From positions 1 to 25,908 of the forward strand of contig JAPHSI010000168.1 of NCBI GenBank assembly GCA_026193155.1: DNA of 25,908 bases, given 5' to 3'. Numbering within the stretch: the first letter of the stretch is position 1; every line of letters begins with the position of its first letter. The translations under genes and the position numbers were made by a program. This stretch comes from Sulfurimonadaceae bacterium (lineage in GTDB: Bacteria; Campylobacterota; Campylobacteria; Campylobacterales; Sulfurimonadaceae). Positions 16,316 to 22,357 of this stretch are shown here, in pieces. The notes beneath the pieces are model-generated. The model was not told where the DNA came from. It ran no database searches and saw only the letters and a program-made list of their open reading frames with translations.

Positions 16316-16555
16316 ATGCAAATAAATGATCTCTTTAATATTCTTCATAATTCAATAGAATCCCAACATAATGGGAAAAAAATATCTTTAAAAGATATGG
16401 CTAATTCTTTTGGAATCTCTATGCGTACATATCAAGACTGGAAGCTTGGACGGGCGAAACCACAAGCCGCTTCCGTTGTTATAAAAATGCTTGGTGAATT
16501 AGAAGATGATGAAATCATTAGAGCTGTAAGAAAGATAAATAAACTTCAGGATTAA
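16316..16555 (+). CDS. Small Cro/C1-type HTH DNA-binding protein
   Basis: 79-aa protein that is almost entirely one DNA-binding domain. 'S-L-K-D-M-A-N-S-F-G-I-S-M-R-T-Y-Q-D-W-K-L-G-R' (about 24-46) is a lambda-repressor-type helix-turn-helix, followed by 'A-K-P-Q-A-A' and a C-terminal helix. There is no Shine-Dalgarno; a perfect inverted repeat with a -10-like TATACT occupies the 25 nt before ATG 16316. The next gene begins 4 nt after the stop. Small solitary repressors like this are common in phage, plasmid and toxin-antitoxin loci, but no integrase or recognisable toxin is near. Target unknown; self-control is likely. Confidence 0.82.
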   Translation: MQINDLFNILHNSIESQHNGKKISLKDMANSFGISMRTYQDWKLGRAKPQAASVVIKMLGELEDDEIIRAVRKINKLQD

Positions 16556-16559
16556 TAAT

Positions 16560-16766
16560 ATGGGTATGCTAACGTCAAATGAAAGAGATGCTTTAGAAGA
16601 TGTTTTTATGTCAATTCACTCTAAAAAAAGTGTATATAACATTTTTAAACATTATAGTGATTTATTGCAAAATTCTATAAAACATGCTAAATTAGGTACT
16701 AAAATCGATAAAATTTATAAATTTTTGCATATTTTTAATAAAAAGAAGAAAAATTTAAGCAAATAA
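16560..16766 (+). CDS. Orphan 68-aa basic protein in the HTH operon
   Basis: 68-aa protein of no recognised family. The N-terminal half is acidic and helical ('T-S-N-E-R-D-A-L-E-D-V-F'); the C-terminal half is strongly basic and ends 'K-K-K-K-N-L-S-K'. No membrane segment or Cys. It follows the HTH gene by 4 nt with AGGATTAA upstream, so the two are cotranscribed. It could be a partner or toxin-like product of the HTH protein, or a nucleic-acid-binding protein, but nothing in the sequence decides this. Confidence 0.65.
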   Translation: MGMLTSNERDALEDVFMSIHSKKSVYNIFKHYSDLLQNSIKHAKLGTKIDKIYKFLHIFNKKKKNLSK

Positions 16767-16787
16767 ATAATAAAGTGTCTTCAGCTG

Positions 16788-16830
16788 AATCGCTTACCTT
16801 AATTGCTATATATCAAGTAGGCAAGCGATT
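16788..16830 (+). promoter_or_regulatory. Structured leader or terminator hairpin before HU
   Basis: AATCGCTT (16788-16795) and AAGCGATT (16823-16830) pair perfectly, continued after a mismatch by CCT/AGG, around an AT-rich loop. A separate 10-bp palindrome TTCAGCTGAA (16780-16789) overlaps its left edge. It lies 21 nt after the orphan gene and 33 nt before the HU ATG. It could end the HTH operon or act as a 5' UTR structure of the HU mRNA. Confidence 0.5.
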
Positions 16831-16863
16831 TCGGGAAAATTTTATTAATCCAAGGGTCAATTC

Positions 16864-17148
16864 ATGAATAAAGCTGAGTTTGTAGAACTAGTTCAAGCAA
16901 GTGGTGAGTATAAAACTAAAGTAGAAGCTGAAGCAGCAATCAAAGCGTTTACTGAAGCAGTTACATCTGCGCTAGTAAAAAAAGAAGATGTTTCTTTAGT
17001 AGGTTTCGGTAGCTTTTCTGCAGCATTACAAAAAGGTAAAAGCGGTAAAGTTCCAGGTACAGATAAAACTTATACAACTCAAGATAAAATGGTTCCAAAA
17101 TTTAAAGCTGGTAAAGGTCTTAAAGACCGCGTTGCAGCTGGTAAATAA
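16864..17148 (+). CDS. hup: HU-family histone-like DNA-binding protein
   Basis: 94-aa nucleoid protein, close to the usual 90-95. It has the N-terminal helical dimerisation part (about 1-45), the 'V-S-L-V-G-F-G-S-F' signature (about 43-51) and the DNA-embracing arm (about 53-80). Compared with E. coli HU, the arm is 'G-K-S-G-K-V-P-G-T-D-K-T-Y', lacking the usual 'R-N-P-x-T-G' motif around the tip Pro. AAGGG (16852-16856) is 7 nt before ATG 16864. A strong stem-loop terminator follows. It is the usual abundant architectural protein. Confidence 0.95.
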   Translation: MNKAEFVELVQASGEYKTKVEAEAAIKAFTEAVTSALVKKEDVSLVGFGSFSAALQKGKSGKVPGTDKTYTTQDKMVPKFKAGKGLKDRVAAGK

Positions 17149-17154
17149 TTTTTT

Positions 17155-17178
17155 AAGTTGTCGCTTTTGCGACAACTT
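17155..17178 (+). terminator. Rho-independent terminator after hup
   Basis: AAGTTGTCGC and GCGACAACTT form a perfect 10-bp stem around a TTTT loop, starting 6 nt after the HU stop. The downstream tract is GCCTTTCAATTCTTATTTT, only moderately T-rich. Confidence 0.8.
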
Positions 17179-17199
17179 GCCTTTCAATTCTTATTTTAA

Positions 17200-18645
17200 A
17201 TGAAAAACAATCTCTTTTCATTACTCTTTAAAAAAAAATCTCAAAAAAATAAATTAATTATACCAGACTCTATATTACTTAAAAAACTGAAGTCAGTATG
17301 TAAAAAAAACAACTATAAAGTTTTAGAAAACATTACCTTATTCCATCATTCAAACAAAATGGATGTACCTTTAATGATTATAGATCCAAAACGCGGAATA
17401 TATATATTTGAATACAAAGATTGGACATATAATGATTTAACGAATTATGAAATAAAAAAATCTCATAATAATGAACAATCTAAAAATACTTTAGCTTATG
17501 AAAAAATCAATACCTTTATCAATTTAAAATTTAATGAAATATTACATAATGATTGTGTTGATATTTTCAACTTTTTATTAACTGAAAACTTAAGTTTTGA
17601 CGACTATGAACATCTAAATGAAGAAAAGAAAAATTTACTTCCACATAACAAAGTCATATTTTGTGATAATGATGAAATAGATATACAAAAAAAGCTTAAT
17701 AACTCAAAAGATATAGATAATAGTCTTCCTGAAGTAGATTTTATAATTGCAAATCTTCTGACTCAATATTTGGTTTTAGATAAGAAAAATATTTATTTTG
17801 CTACAAATGAACAAAGAGCATATATTGACGATGTATTTAATTATAGTGAATCAAATACTATAATGAGTCTAAACGGTTTAGCTTCATCTGGAAAAACCAC
17901 TACACTTATTTTAAGAGCGATATATTTAAAATTATTATCTGAAGAAAATAGCGTTACAATTATTGAACCAACTAAACTTAGTTGTGATATTGTTAGACAA
18001 TATATATTAGAGTTAATTGAATACTCTATTGTCAATGTAGACGCTACAACTATAAATGTTTACACTCCTGAAGAATTTTTAAGCACCAAAACAACAACTC
18101 ATATTTTTTGTGATGATACCACTCTTATAGAGGAAAATTTATTACAAAAAATTATCTCAAAATCTGCCAAATCAATATTAACCTTGGTTAATCCAACGTA
18201 CAGATATGAGCACTATTATAAACTCACAAAAAGTTTTCATAAAAAAATTGATATAGAACTAATCAAAAGAGACCCCTTCAAAAAAGCTATTGAACTAATA
18301 CTAGATTACTCAAAAAATGATATTAAGAAAAAAGTTTCATGCATATCTTGTGAAAAATCTAGAGAAGATCTTGAAAAAGAATTAAAACCTTTGAATAACA
18401 CTGAGATTGTCTTTATAGATGGTTCAAAAAACTTAATTGATCAAACACAAGGCTCTGTAATTATTAGTGATTATAAGAATATGAGTACTTTAAGAAGTGA
18501 TATAATAATACTCTTGGATGTATGTAAAATTATACAAGAAGAGCTAAGTTATGCAATAAACTTGGCAAATAAAAAGGTTTATATACTTTATAATGAAGAT
18601 TGTCAAAGTATAATAACTCTAAAAAAAATATTTAATAAGGAATAA
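17200..18645 (+). CDS. NERD-like nuclease domain fused to a degenerate SF1 helicase core
   Basis: 481-aa protein. The N-terminal part (about 25-110) looks like a NERD domain: D55 in 'K-M-D-V-P-L-M-I-I' and E71-Y-K73 in 'G-I-Y-I-F-E-Y-K-D-W', the D...ExK layout of that nuclease-related fold. From 200 on it follows a UvrD/Rep helicase: 'T-N-E-Q-R-A-Y' (Q-motif-like), Walker A G226-L-A-S-S-G-K-T233, then 'H-I-F-C-D305-D306-T-T' where 'DExQ' is expected, 'L-T-L-V-N-P-T-Y-R-Y' where 'GDPxQ' is expected, and 'Y-A-I-N-L-A-N-K-K-V-Y-I-L' where the arginine-bearing 'TRA' motif is expected. ATP binding may survive, but motifs II, III and VI are altered. It starts 22 nt after the hup terminator with no Shine-Dalgarno. 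The cyclophilin gene begins 1 nt after its stop. Codon use is very AT-rich. Confidence 0.75.
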   Translation: MKNNLFSLLFKKKSQKNKLIIPDSILLKKLKSVCKKNNYKVLENITLFHHSNKMDVPLMIIDPKRGIYIFEYKDWTYNDLTNYEIKKSHNNEQSKNTLAYEKINTFINLKFNEILHNDCVDIFNFLLTENLSFDDYEHLNEEKKNLLPHNKVIFCDNDEIDIQKKLNNSKDIDNSLPEVDFIIANLLTQYLVLDKKNIYFATNEQRAYIDDVFNYSESNTIMSLNGLASSGKTTTLILRAIYLKLLSEENSVTIIEPTKLSCDIVRQYILELIEYSIVNVDATTINVYTPEEFLSTKTTTHIFCDDTTLIEENLLQKIISKSAKSILTLVNPTYRYEHYYKLTKSFHKKIDIELIKRDPFKKAIELILDYSKNDIKKKVSCISCEKSREDLEKELKPLNNTEIVFIDGSKNLIDQTQGSVIISDYKNMSTLRSDIIILLDVCKIIQEELSYAINLANKKVYILYNEDCQSIITLKKIFNKE

Positions 18646-18646
18646 A

Positions 18647-19183
18647 ATGAAAAAACTCACTTTAGTACTATTGATATTATTATCGATAAACCTATATGCA
18701 AAGAATCTAATAGCCATATTAGAGACAACACAAGGTAAAATTGAACTTGAACTATACCCGGATGTTGCACCTCTTGCAGTTGAAAACTTTACAACCCATA
18801 TAAAAAACGGTTATTACAATGGAATCGCTTTTCATAGAATAATCCAAAACTTTATGATTCAAGGTGGTGATCCTACTGAGAGCGGTCGTGGAGGAAAAAG
18901 TATTTGGGGCAAAAGTTTTAAAGATGAGTTTAAAGATAAAACTTTTGATAGAATCGGTATATTAGCTATGGCAAATGCAGGTCCACACACAAACGGTAGT
19001 CAGTTTTTTATTACAACTGCACTGACACCATGGTTAAATGGTAGACATACAATTTTTGGTCAAGCACTGCCTAGTTCTATGGATACACTTAAAAAACTAA
19101 ATAATGTGGCAACATCCGGAAGACGTGGTGGGGATAGACCTCTTGAGAGACAAGAAATAATTAAAGCTTACATAAAGCAATAA
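18647..19183 (+). CDS. Periplasmic cyclophilin-type peptidyl-prolyl isomerase
   Basis: 178-aa secreted prolyl isomerase. Signal peptide MKKLTLVLLILLSINLYA, then a full cyclophilin domain: 'F-H-R-I-I-Q-N-F-M-I-Q-G-G-D' (catalytic Arg), 'G-S-Q-F-F-I-T' and 'L-N-G-R-H-T-I-F-G'. It is the compact bacterial type. The ribosome site AAGGAA lies within the last codons of the NERD/helicase gene, 1 nt separating stop and start, so the two are translationally linked although their functions look unrelated. Together with the parvulin at 9622 it is a second periplasmic PPIase in the window. Confidence 0.93.
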   Translation: MKKLTLVLLILLSINLYAKNLIAILETTQGKIELELYPDVAPLAVENFTTHIKNGYYNGIAFHRIIQNFMIQGGDPTESGRGGKSIWGKSFKDEFKDKTFDRIGILAMANAGPHTNGSQFFITTALTPWLNGRHTIFGQALPSSMDTLKKLNNVATSGRRGGDRPLERQEIIKAYIKQ

Positions 19184-19196
19184 CCTTTATTTTAGC

Positions 19197-19232
19197 TTTG
19201 TAACCGTTTTGTAATCTTTATAAAGATATAAT
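19197..19232 (+). promoter_or_regulatory. Direct-repeat operator and -10 box of the phosphate transporter
   Basis: TTTGTAA occurs twice (19197-19203, 19208-19214) with a 4-nt spacer, an 11-bp period as in PhoB-type Pho boxes. A perfect 14-bp palindrome ATCTTTATAAAGAT (19214-19227) joins it to TATAAT (19227-19232). The second repeat ends 12 nt before the -10, so the repeats replace the -35. Control by a phosphate-sensing regulator is inference. Confidence 0.55.
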
Positions 19233-19259
19233 CACAAAATTTTTTTAGGGGTCATAGTC

Positions 19260-20909
19260 ATGGAAATGGAGACAATGGATAAACTTGAGAGAAAAGCTCT
19301 CAAGAAAAGTGGAACAGACTTATCAAGATTAGGATTTGCTCTTTTCTTTATGATTGCTGTACTAACATTCAGTTTTTTAAACAGCGGTGGTGTCTCAAAT
19401 AACCTATTTTTAGCTGTAGCAGCACTTATTGGTGCTTATATGGCTATGAATATAGGTGCAAATGATGTAGCTAACAATGTTGGACCTGCTGTAGGCTCAA
19501 AAGCTATGACTTTAACAATGGCTATTATAATTGCTGCCGTATTTGAAGCAGCCGGTGCTATTATAGCCGGTGGAGAAGTTGTTAAAACTATTAAAAAAGG
19601 GATTATTGACATCTCTGCTTTTGGAGGTAATGCCGATCCCTTTATCTGGGCTATGATGGCGGCTCTTTTAGCTGCTGCACTATGGCTTAACTTTGCAACA
19701 GCAATGCGAGCACCTGTTTCAACTACACACTCAATTGTAGGTGGTGTTATGGGTGCAGGTATTGCAGCAGCCGGTTTTAGCATTGTATCTTGGAGTACAA
19801 TGGGTAAGATTGCAGCTTCATGGATTATATCACCTGTACTTGGCGGTGTTATAGCTGCAGCTTTTCTTTATGCAATCAAAAAAACAATAGTATTTAAAGA
19901 AGATAAGGTGAGCTCGGCTAAAAAAAATGTACCTGTGTTTGTTGCACTTATGGCATGGGCGTTTGTAACTTACCTAACACTAAAAGGTCTTAAAAAAATA
20001 TGGCCTGATATTGTTGAAATGTTGAATATGATACCTTTAGTATCTATTGAGATGACAAAAAAACCTTCATTTTTGACAGCTCTAATATTAGGTGCAGTTT
20101 TTGCGATTTTTGTTTTTATAATTGTCAAAAACAAACTTGCGAAAAACACTTCAGTTCTAGAAAACAACAAAGCAAGTGTAAACACACTTTTTACGATTCC
20201 TCTTGTATTTGCAGCAGCACTTTTAAGTTTTGCCCATGGTGCGAATGATGTAGCAAATGCAATCGGACCTTTGGCAGCTATTAACGATGCCGTTGTAAAT
20301 GGTGGAATATCTTCCAAAGCCTCAATCCCTTTTTGGGTAATGGCTGTAGGAGCAATCGGTATTGCGATAGGACTTGCCCTATATGGACCTAAACTTATCA
20401 AAACAGTTGGAAGTGAAATAACAGAACTTGATCAAATAAGAGCGTTTTCTATTGCCATGGCTGCAGCTATTACAGTTATCATAGCTTCACAGCTTGGACT
20501 TCCTGTTAGCTCTACCCACATTGCTATCGGTGGTGTATTTGGTGTTGGTTTCTTAAGAGAATGGTTGCATCTAAATAAAGACGAAAAGCATAATTTAGAA
20601 GAAGAACTTGAAATATTGGAAGATGAAACTCAAACACTTAAAGCATATAAATCTGAACTTAAAACCTTAGATGCAAAAAGTGATAAATCTCCTGAAGATT
20701 TTGAAAGAATTACAATACTTTACAAGATGATTAGTGATGAAAAAGCACTTATCAAATCTACTAAAAAAATCATCAAAAAAACTGAAAAAATTCAGTATGT
20801 TAAAAGAGACGCTATTAAAAAAATAATCGCAGCTTGGCTTATAACAGTTCCTGCTGCAGCTGTGTTAGCGGCAATGTTGTTTTTTACAATTAAAGGTATA
20901 ATGATATAA
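19260..20909 (+). CDS. PiT-family inorganic phosphate transporter
   Basis: 549-aa inner-membrane Pi transporter of the PiT/Pho-4 family, which uses an H+ or Na+ gradient. Two inverted copies of the family signature are visible: G66-A-N-D-V-A-N72 followed by 'N-V-G-P-A', and G327-A-N-D-V-A-N333 followed by 'A-I-G-P-L'. 'P-V-S-S/T-T-H' motifs occur in both halves. A hydrophilic, coiled-coil-like loop of about 85 residues (about 438-520) precedes the last membrane helix. AGGGG (19247-19251) is 8 nt before ATG 19260. No PhoU-like partner is adjacent, unlike many pit genes. The upstream direct repeats suggest phosphate-responsive control. Confidence 0.93.
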   Translation: MEMETMDKLERKALKKSGTDLSRLGFALFFMIAVLTFSFLNSGGVSNNLFLAVAALIGAYMAMNIGANDVANNVGPAVGSKAMTLTMAIIIAAVFEAAGAIIAGGEVVKTIKKGIIDISAFGGNADPFIWAMMAALLAAALWLNFATAMRAPVSTTHSIVGGVMGAGIAAAGFSIVSWSTMGKIAASWIISPVLGGVIAAAFLYAIKKTIVFKEDKVSSAKKNVPVFVALMAWAFVTYLTLKGLKKIWPDIVEMLNMIPLVSIEMTKKPSFLTALILGAVFAIFVFIIVKNKLAKNTSVLENNKASVNTLFTIPLVFAAALLSFAHGANDVANAIGPLAAINDAVVNGGISSKASIPFWVMAVGAIGIAIGLALYGPKLIKTVGSEITELDQIRAFSIAMAAAITVIIASQLGLPVSSTHIAIGGVFGVGFLREWLHLNKDEKHNLEEELEILEDETQTLKAYKSELKTLDAKSDKSPEDFERITILYKMISDEKALIKSTKKIIKKTEKIQYVKRDAIKKIIAAWLITVPAAAVLAAMLFFTIKGIMI

Positions 20910-20922
20910 TTATATTATTCTC

Positions 20923-20954
20923 ATATGTTCTCAGTTTACCTCATGAGAGCATAT
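20923..20954. repeat. 11-bp hairpin between phosphate transporter and thioredoxin genes
   Basis: ATATGTTCTCA (20923-20933) pairs with TGAGAGCATAT (20944-20954) through a T·G wobble, with a 10-nt loop. No T-run follows. It lies 13 nt after the transporter stop and covers the position expected for the -35 of the next gene, so it may be a terminator-like stem or an operator. Confidence 0.5.
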
Positions 20955-20966
20955 ACCTTAATATGC

Positions 20967-20972
20967 TACAAT
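20967..20972 (+). promoter_or_regulatory. -10-like box 7 nt from the TlpA-like start
   Basis: TACAAT within ATATGCTACAAT is followed by 7 nt and ATG 20980. There is no Shine-Dalgarno. The extended TATGnTAnAAT form and spacing fit a leaderless transcript. Confidence 0.45.
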
Positions 20973-20979
20973 CTTCTCC

Positions 20980-21450
20980 ATGAAAAATAAAATAAAAAAA
21001 TATATTAAAGAAGTTATGCTCTTTACAGTAGTTATGATTATTTTTGCAAATATCATTAGTTATTATAAATCTACAGACCTAAATAAAAATGTATTAGATA
21101 TAAATTATCCATACGATAAATCTAAACCTATTCTCATACATATTTGGGCTTCTTGGTGTCCTACATGTAAGTTTGAAGCTTCAAATATACAAACTATCTC
21201 AAAAGATTATCAAGTTCTTACTTTTATTGTTAAATCAGGCACGGATGCAGAAGTTAAAGATTATATGAAAAAAAATAGTTTAGACTTCAATACTGTTAAT
21301 GACGAAGATGGATTTTTTGCCAGAAAATTCAATGTAGGTGCATACCCAACTACTCTAATATACAATGAAAAACAAAAGTTAATATTTAGTGAAGTCGGAT
21401 ATACAAGTACACTTGGTTTAAAGCTTAGAATGTGGTATTCTAGTATTTAG
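20980..21450 (+). CDS. Membrane-anchored TlpA/ScsD-like thioredoxin
   Basis: 156-aa thiol-disulfide protein with one N-terminal membrane anchor (about 11-28) and a periplasmic thioredoxin domain. The active site is W59-C60-P-T-C63, and the cis-proline is in 'G-A-Y-P-T-T-L-I-Y' (about 126). The domain is short and resembles ScsD/TlpA proteins. It probably reduces or oxidises periplasmic thiols, for example in cytochrome c or copper-centre assembly; partners are unknown. Its last 11 bases (21440-21450) overlap the convergent sodium-channel gene. Confidence 0.88.
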   Translation: MKNKIKKYIKEVMLFTVVMIIFANIISYYKSTDLNKNVLDINYPYDKSKPILIHIWASWCPTCKFEASNIQTISKDYQVLTFIVKSGTDAEVKDYMKKNSLDFNTVNDEDGFFARKFNVGAYPTTLIYNEKQKLIFSEVGYTSTLGLKLRMWYSSI

Positions 21451-22237
21451 TCTTTAACATGATTTTTAACTCTTTAACCTCTTTTATTAAAGCTAAAATC
21501 TGCTCGTTTGTATTTATCTCACTAACATGAACTTCATCAATAATATGTGAATTTTCATCCTTGTTTATCTCTGCCATTGCATCTACAACTATGGCTACAA
21601 TAAGGTTAATCATAACAAATGTAACTAAAAATATAAACGGTACGAAAAACACCCAAGCAAGTGGATAAACTTCCATAACAGGACGAACAATACCCATAGA
21701 CCATGATTCAAGTGTCATAATTTGAAACAAAGTATAAAAAGAAGCTCCTAGTGTACCAAACCATTCGGGAAACTTCTCACCATATAATTGCGTAGCCATA
21801 ATTGCAAATATATAAAAAAATAAACTCATAAGGGCTGCAATAGATATCATACCGGGAATAACACTTATCAGCGCACTTACAATTTTACGCATCTGCGGTA
21901 CAACCGTTATAAGTCTAAAAAGCCTTAAAACTCTTAATATTCTAAATATCTCAAAACCTGCATTGCTTGGTACTAATGATATTGCGACTATTAAAAAGTC
22001 AAAAATACTCCATGGGTCTTTAAAAAAAGAAACTCTGTGAGCATAGATGCGAAGTAATATTTCTATGGTAAATATAGATATTACAAACATATCAAATAGT
22101 TCTATAAAACTACTATAACTCAGCATAAAGTTCTTTGATGTTTCAAGTCCCATCGTAATACCGTTTAGTATTATTAAACCTATAATAAAATTTTGAAACT
22201 TTGAGCTATCAACAAAAGTTTTAACAATTGTATACAT
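21440..22237 (-). CDS. Voltage-gated sodium channel, NavAb type
   Basis: 265-aa single-domain six-helix cation channel that forms a homotetramer. It is colinear with Arcobacter NavAb: voltage-sensor arginines R99, R102, R105 and R108 in S4 and the selectivity filter T175-L-E-S-W-S-M181 fall at the same numbers as in NavAb, and 'H-R-V-S-F-F-K-D-P-W-S' and 'F-P-E-W-F-G-T-L-G' are shared. The filter predicts Na+ selectivity with a high-field Glu ring (E177). The pore-forming S6 ends in an acidic neck and a C-terminal coiled coil (about 232-262). NavAb has Glu in 'G-T-L-G-E-S' where this has Ala165. AGGATG is 7 nt before ATG 22237. Identity is by remembered sequence. Confidence 0.95.
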   Translation of the reverse strand: MYTIVKTFVDSSKFQNFIIGLIILNGITMGLETSKNFMLSYSSFIELFDMFVISIFTIEILLRIYAHRVSFFKDPWSIFDFLIVAISLVPSNAGFEIFRILRVLRLFRLITVVPQMRKIVSALISVIPGMISIAALMSLFFYIFAIMATQLYGEKFPEWFGTLGASFYTLFQIMTLESWSMGIVRPVMEVYPLAWVFFVPFIFLVTFVMINLIVAIVVDAMAEINKDENSHIIDEVHVSEINTNEQILALIKEVKELKIMLKTKY

Positions 22238-22328
22238 ATTTACATCCTAAAATTTTTTGGAATATTAGCAAAAAAAATGAAATGAAAGATATGTAAAAAT
22301 ATTTTGATTAAAATTAAAAGGAAGGGTT

Positions 22329-22357
22329 AAAAATCAAAGGACTAGCCTTTGATTTTT
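22329..22357 (-). terminator. Terminator overlapping the end of the Mo-enzyme gene
   Basis: AAAAATCAAAGG and CCTTTGATTTTT form a perfect 12-bp stem around a 5-nt loop, with A- and T-tracts on both sides, so it could stop transcription from either strand. On the minus strand the 5' arm is made from the last codons (K-I-K-G) and the loop contains the TAG stop, so coding and termination signals share DNA. Confidence 0.85.

Noticed and set aside
19970..20401. 143-aa open frame antisense to the phosphate transporter
   Set aside because: Shadow of the conserved PiT coding sequence with no independent start signal.
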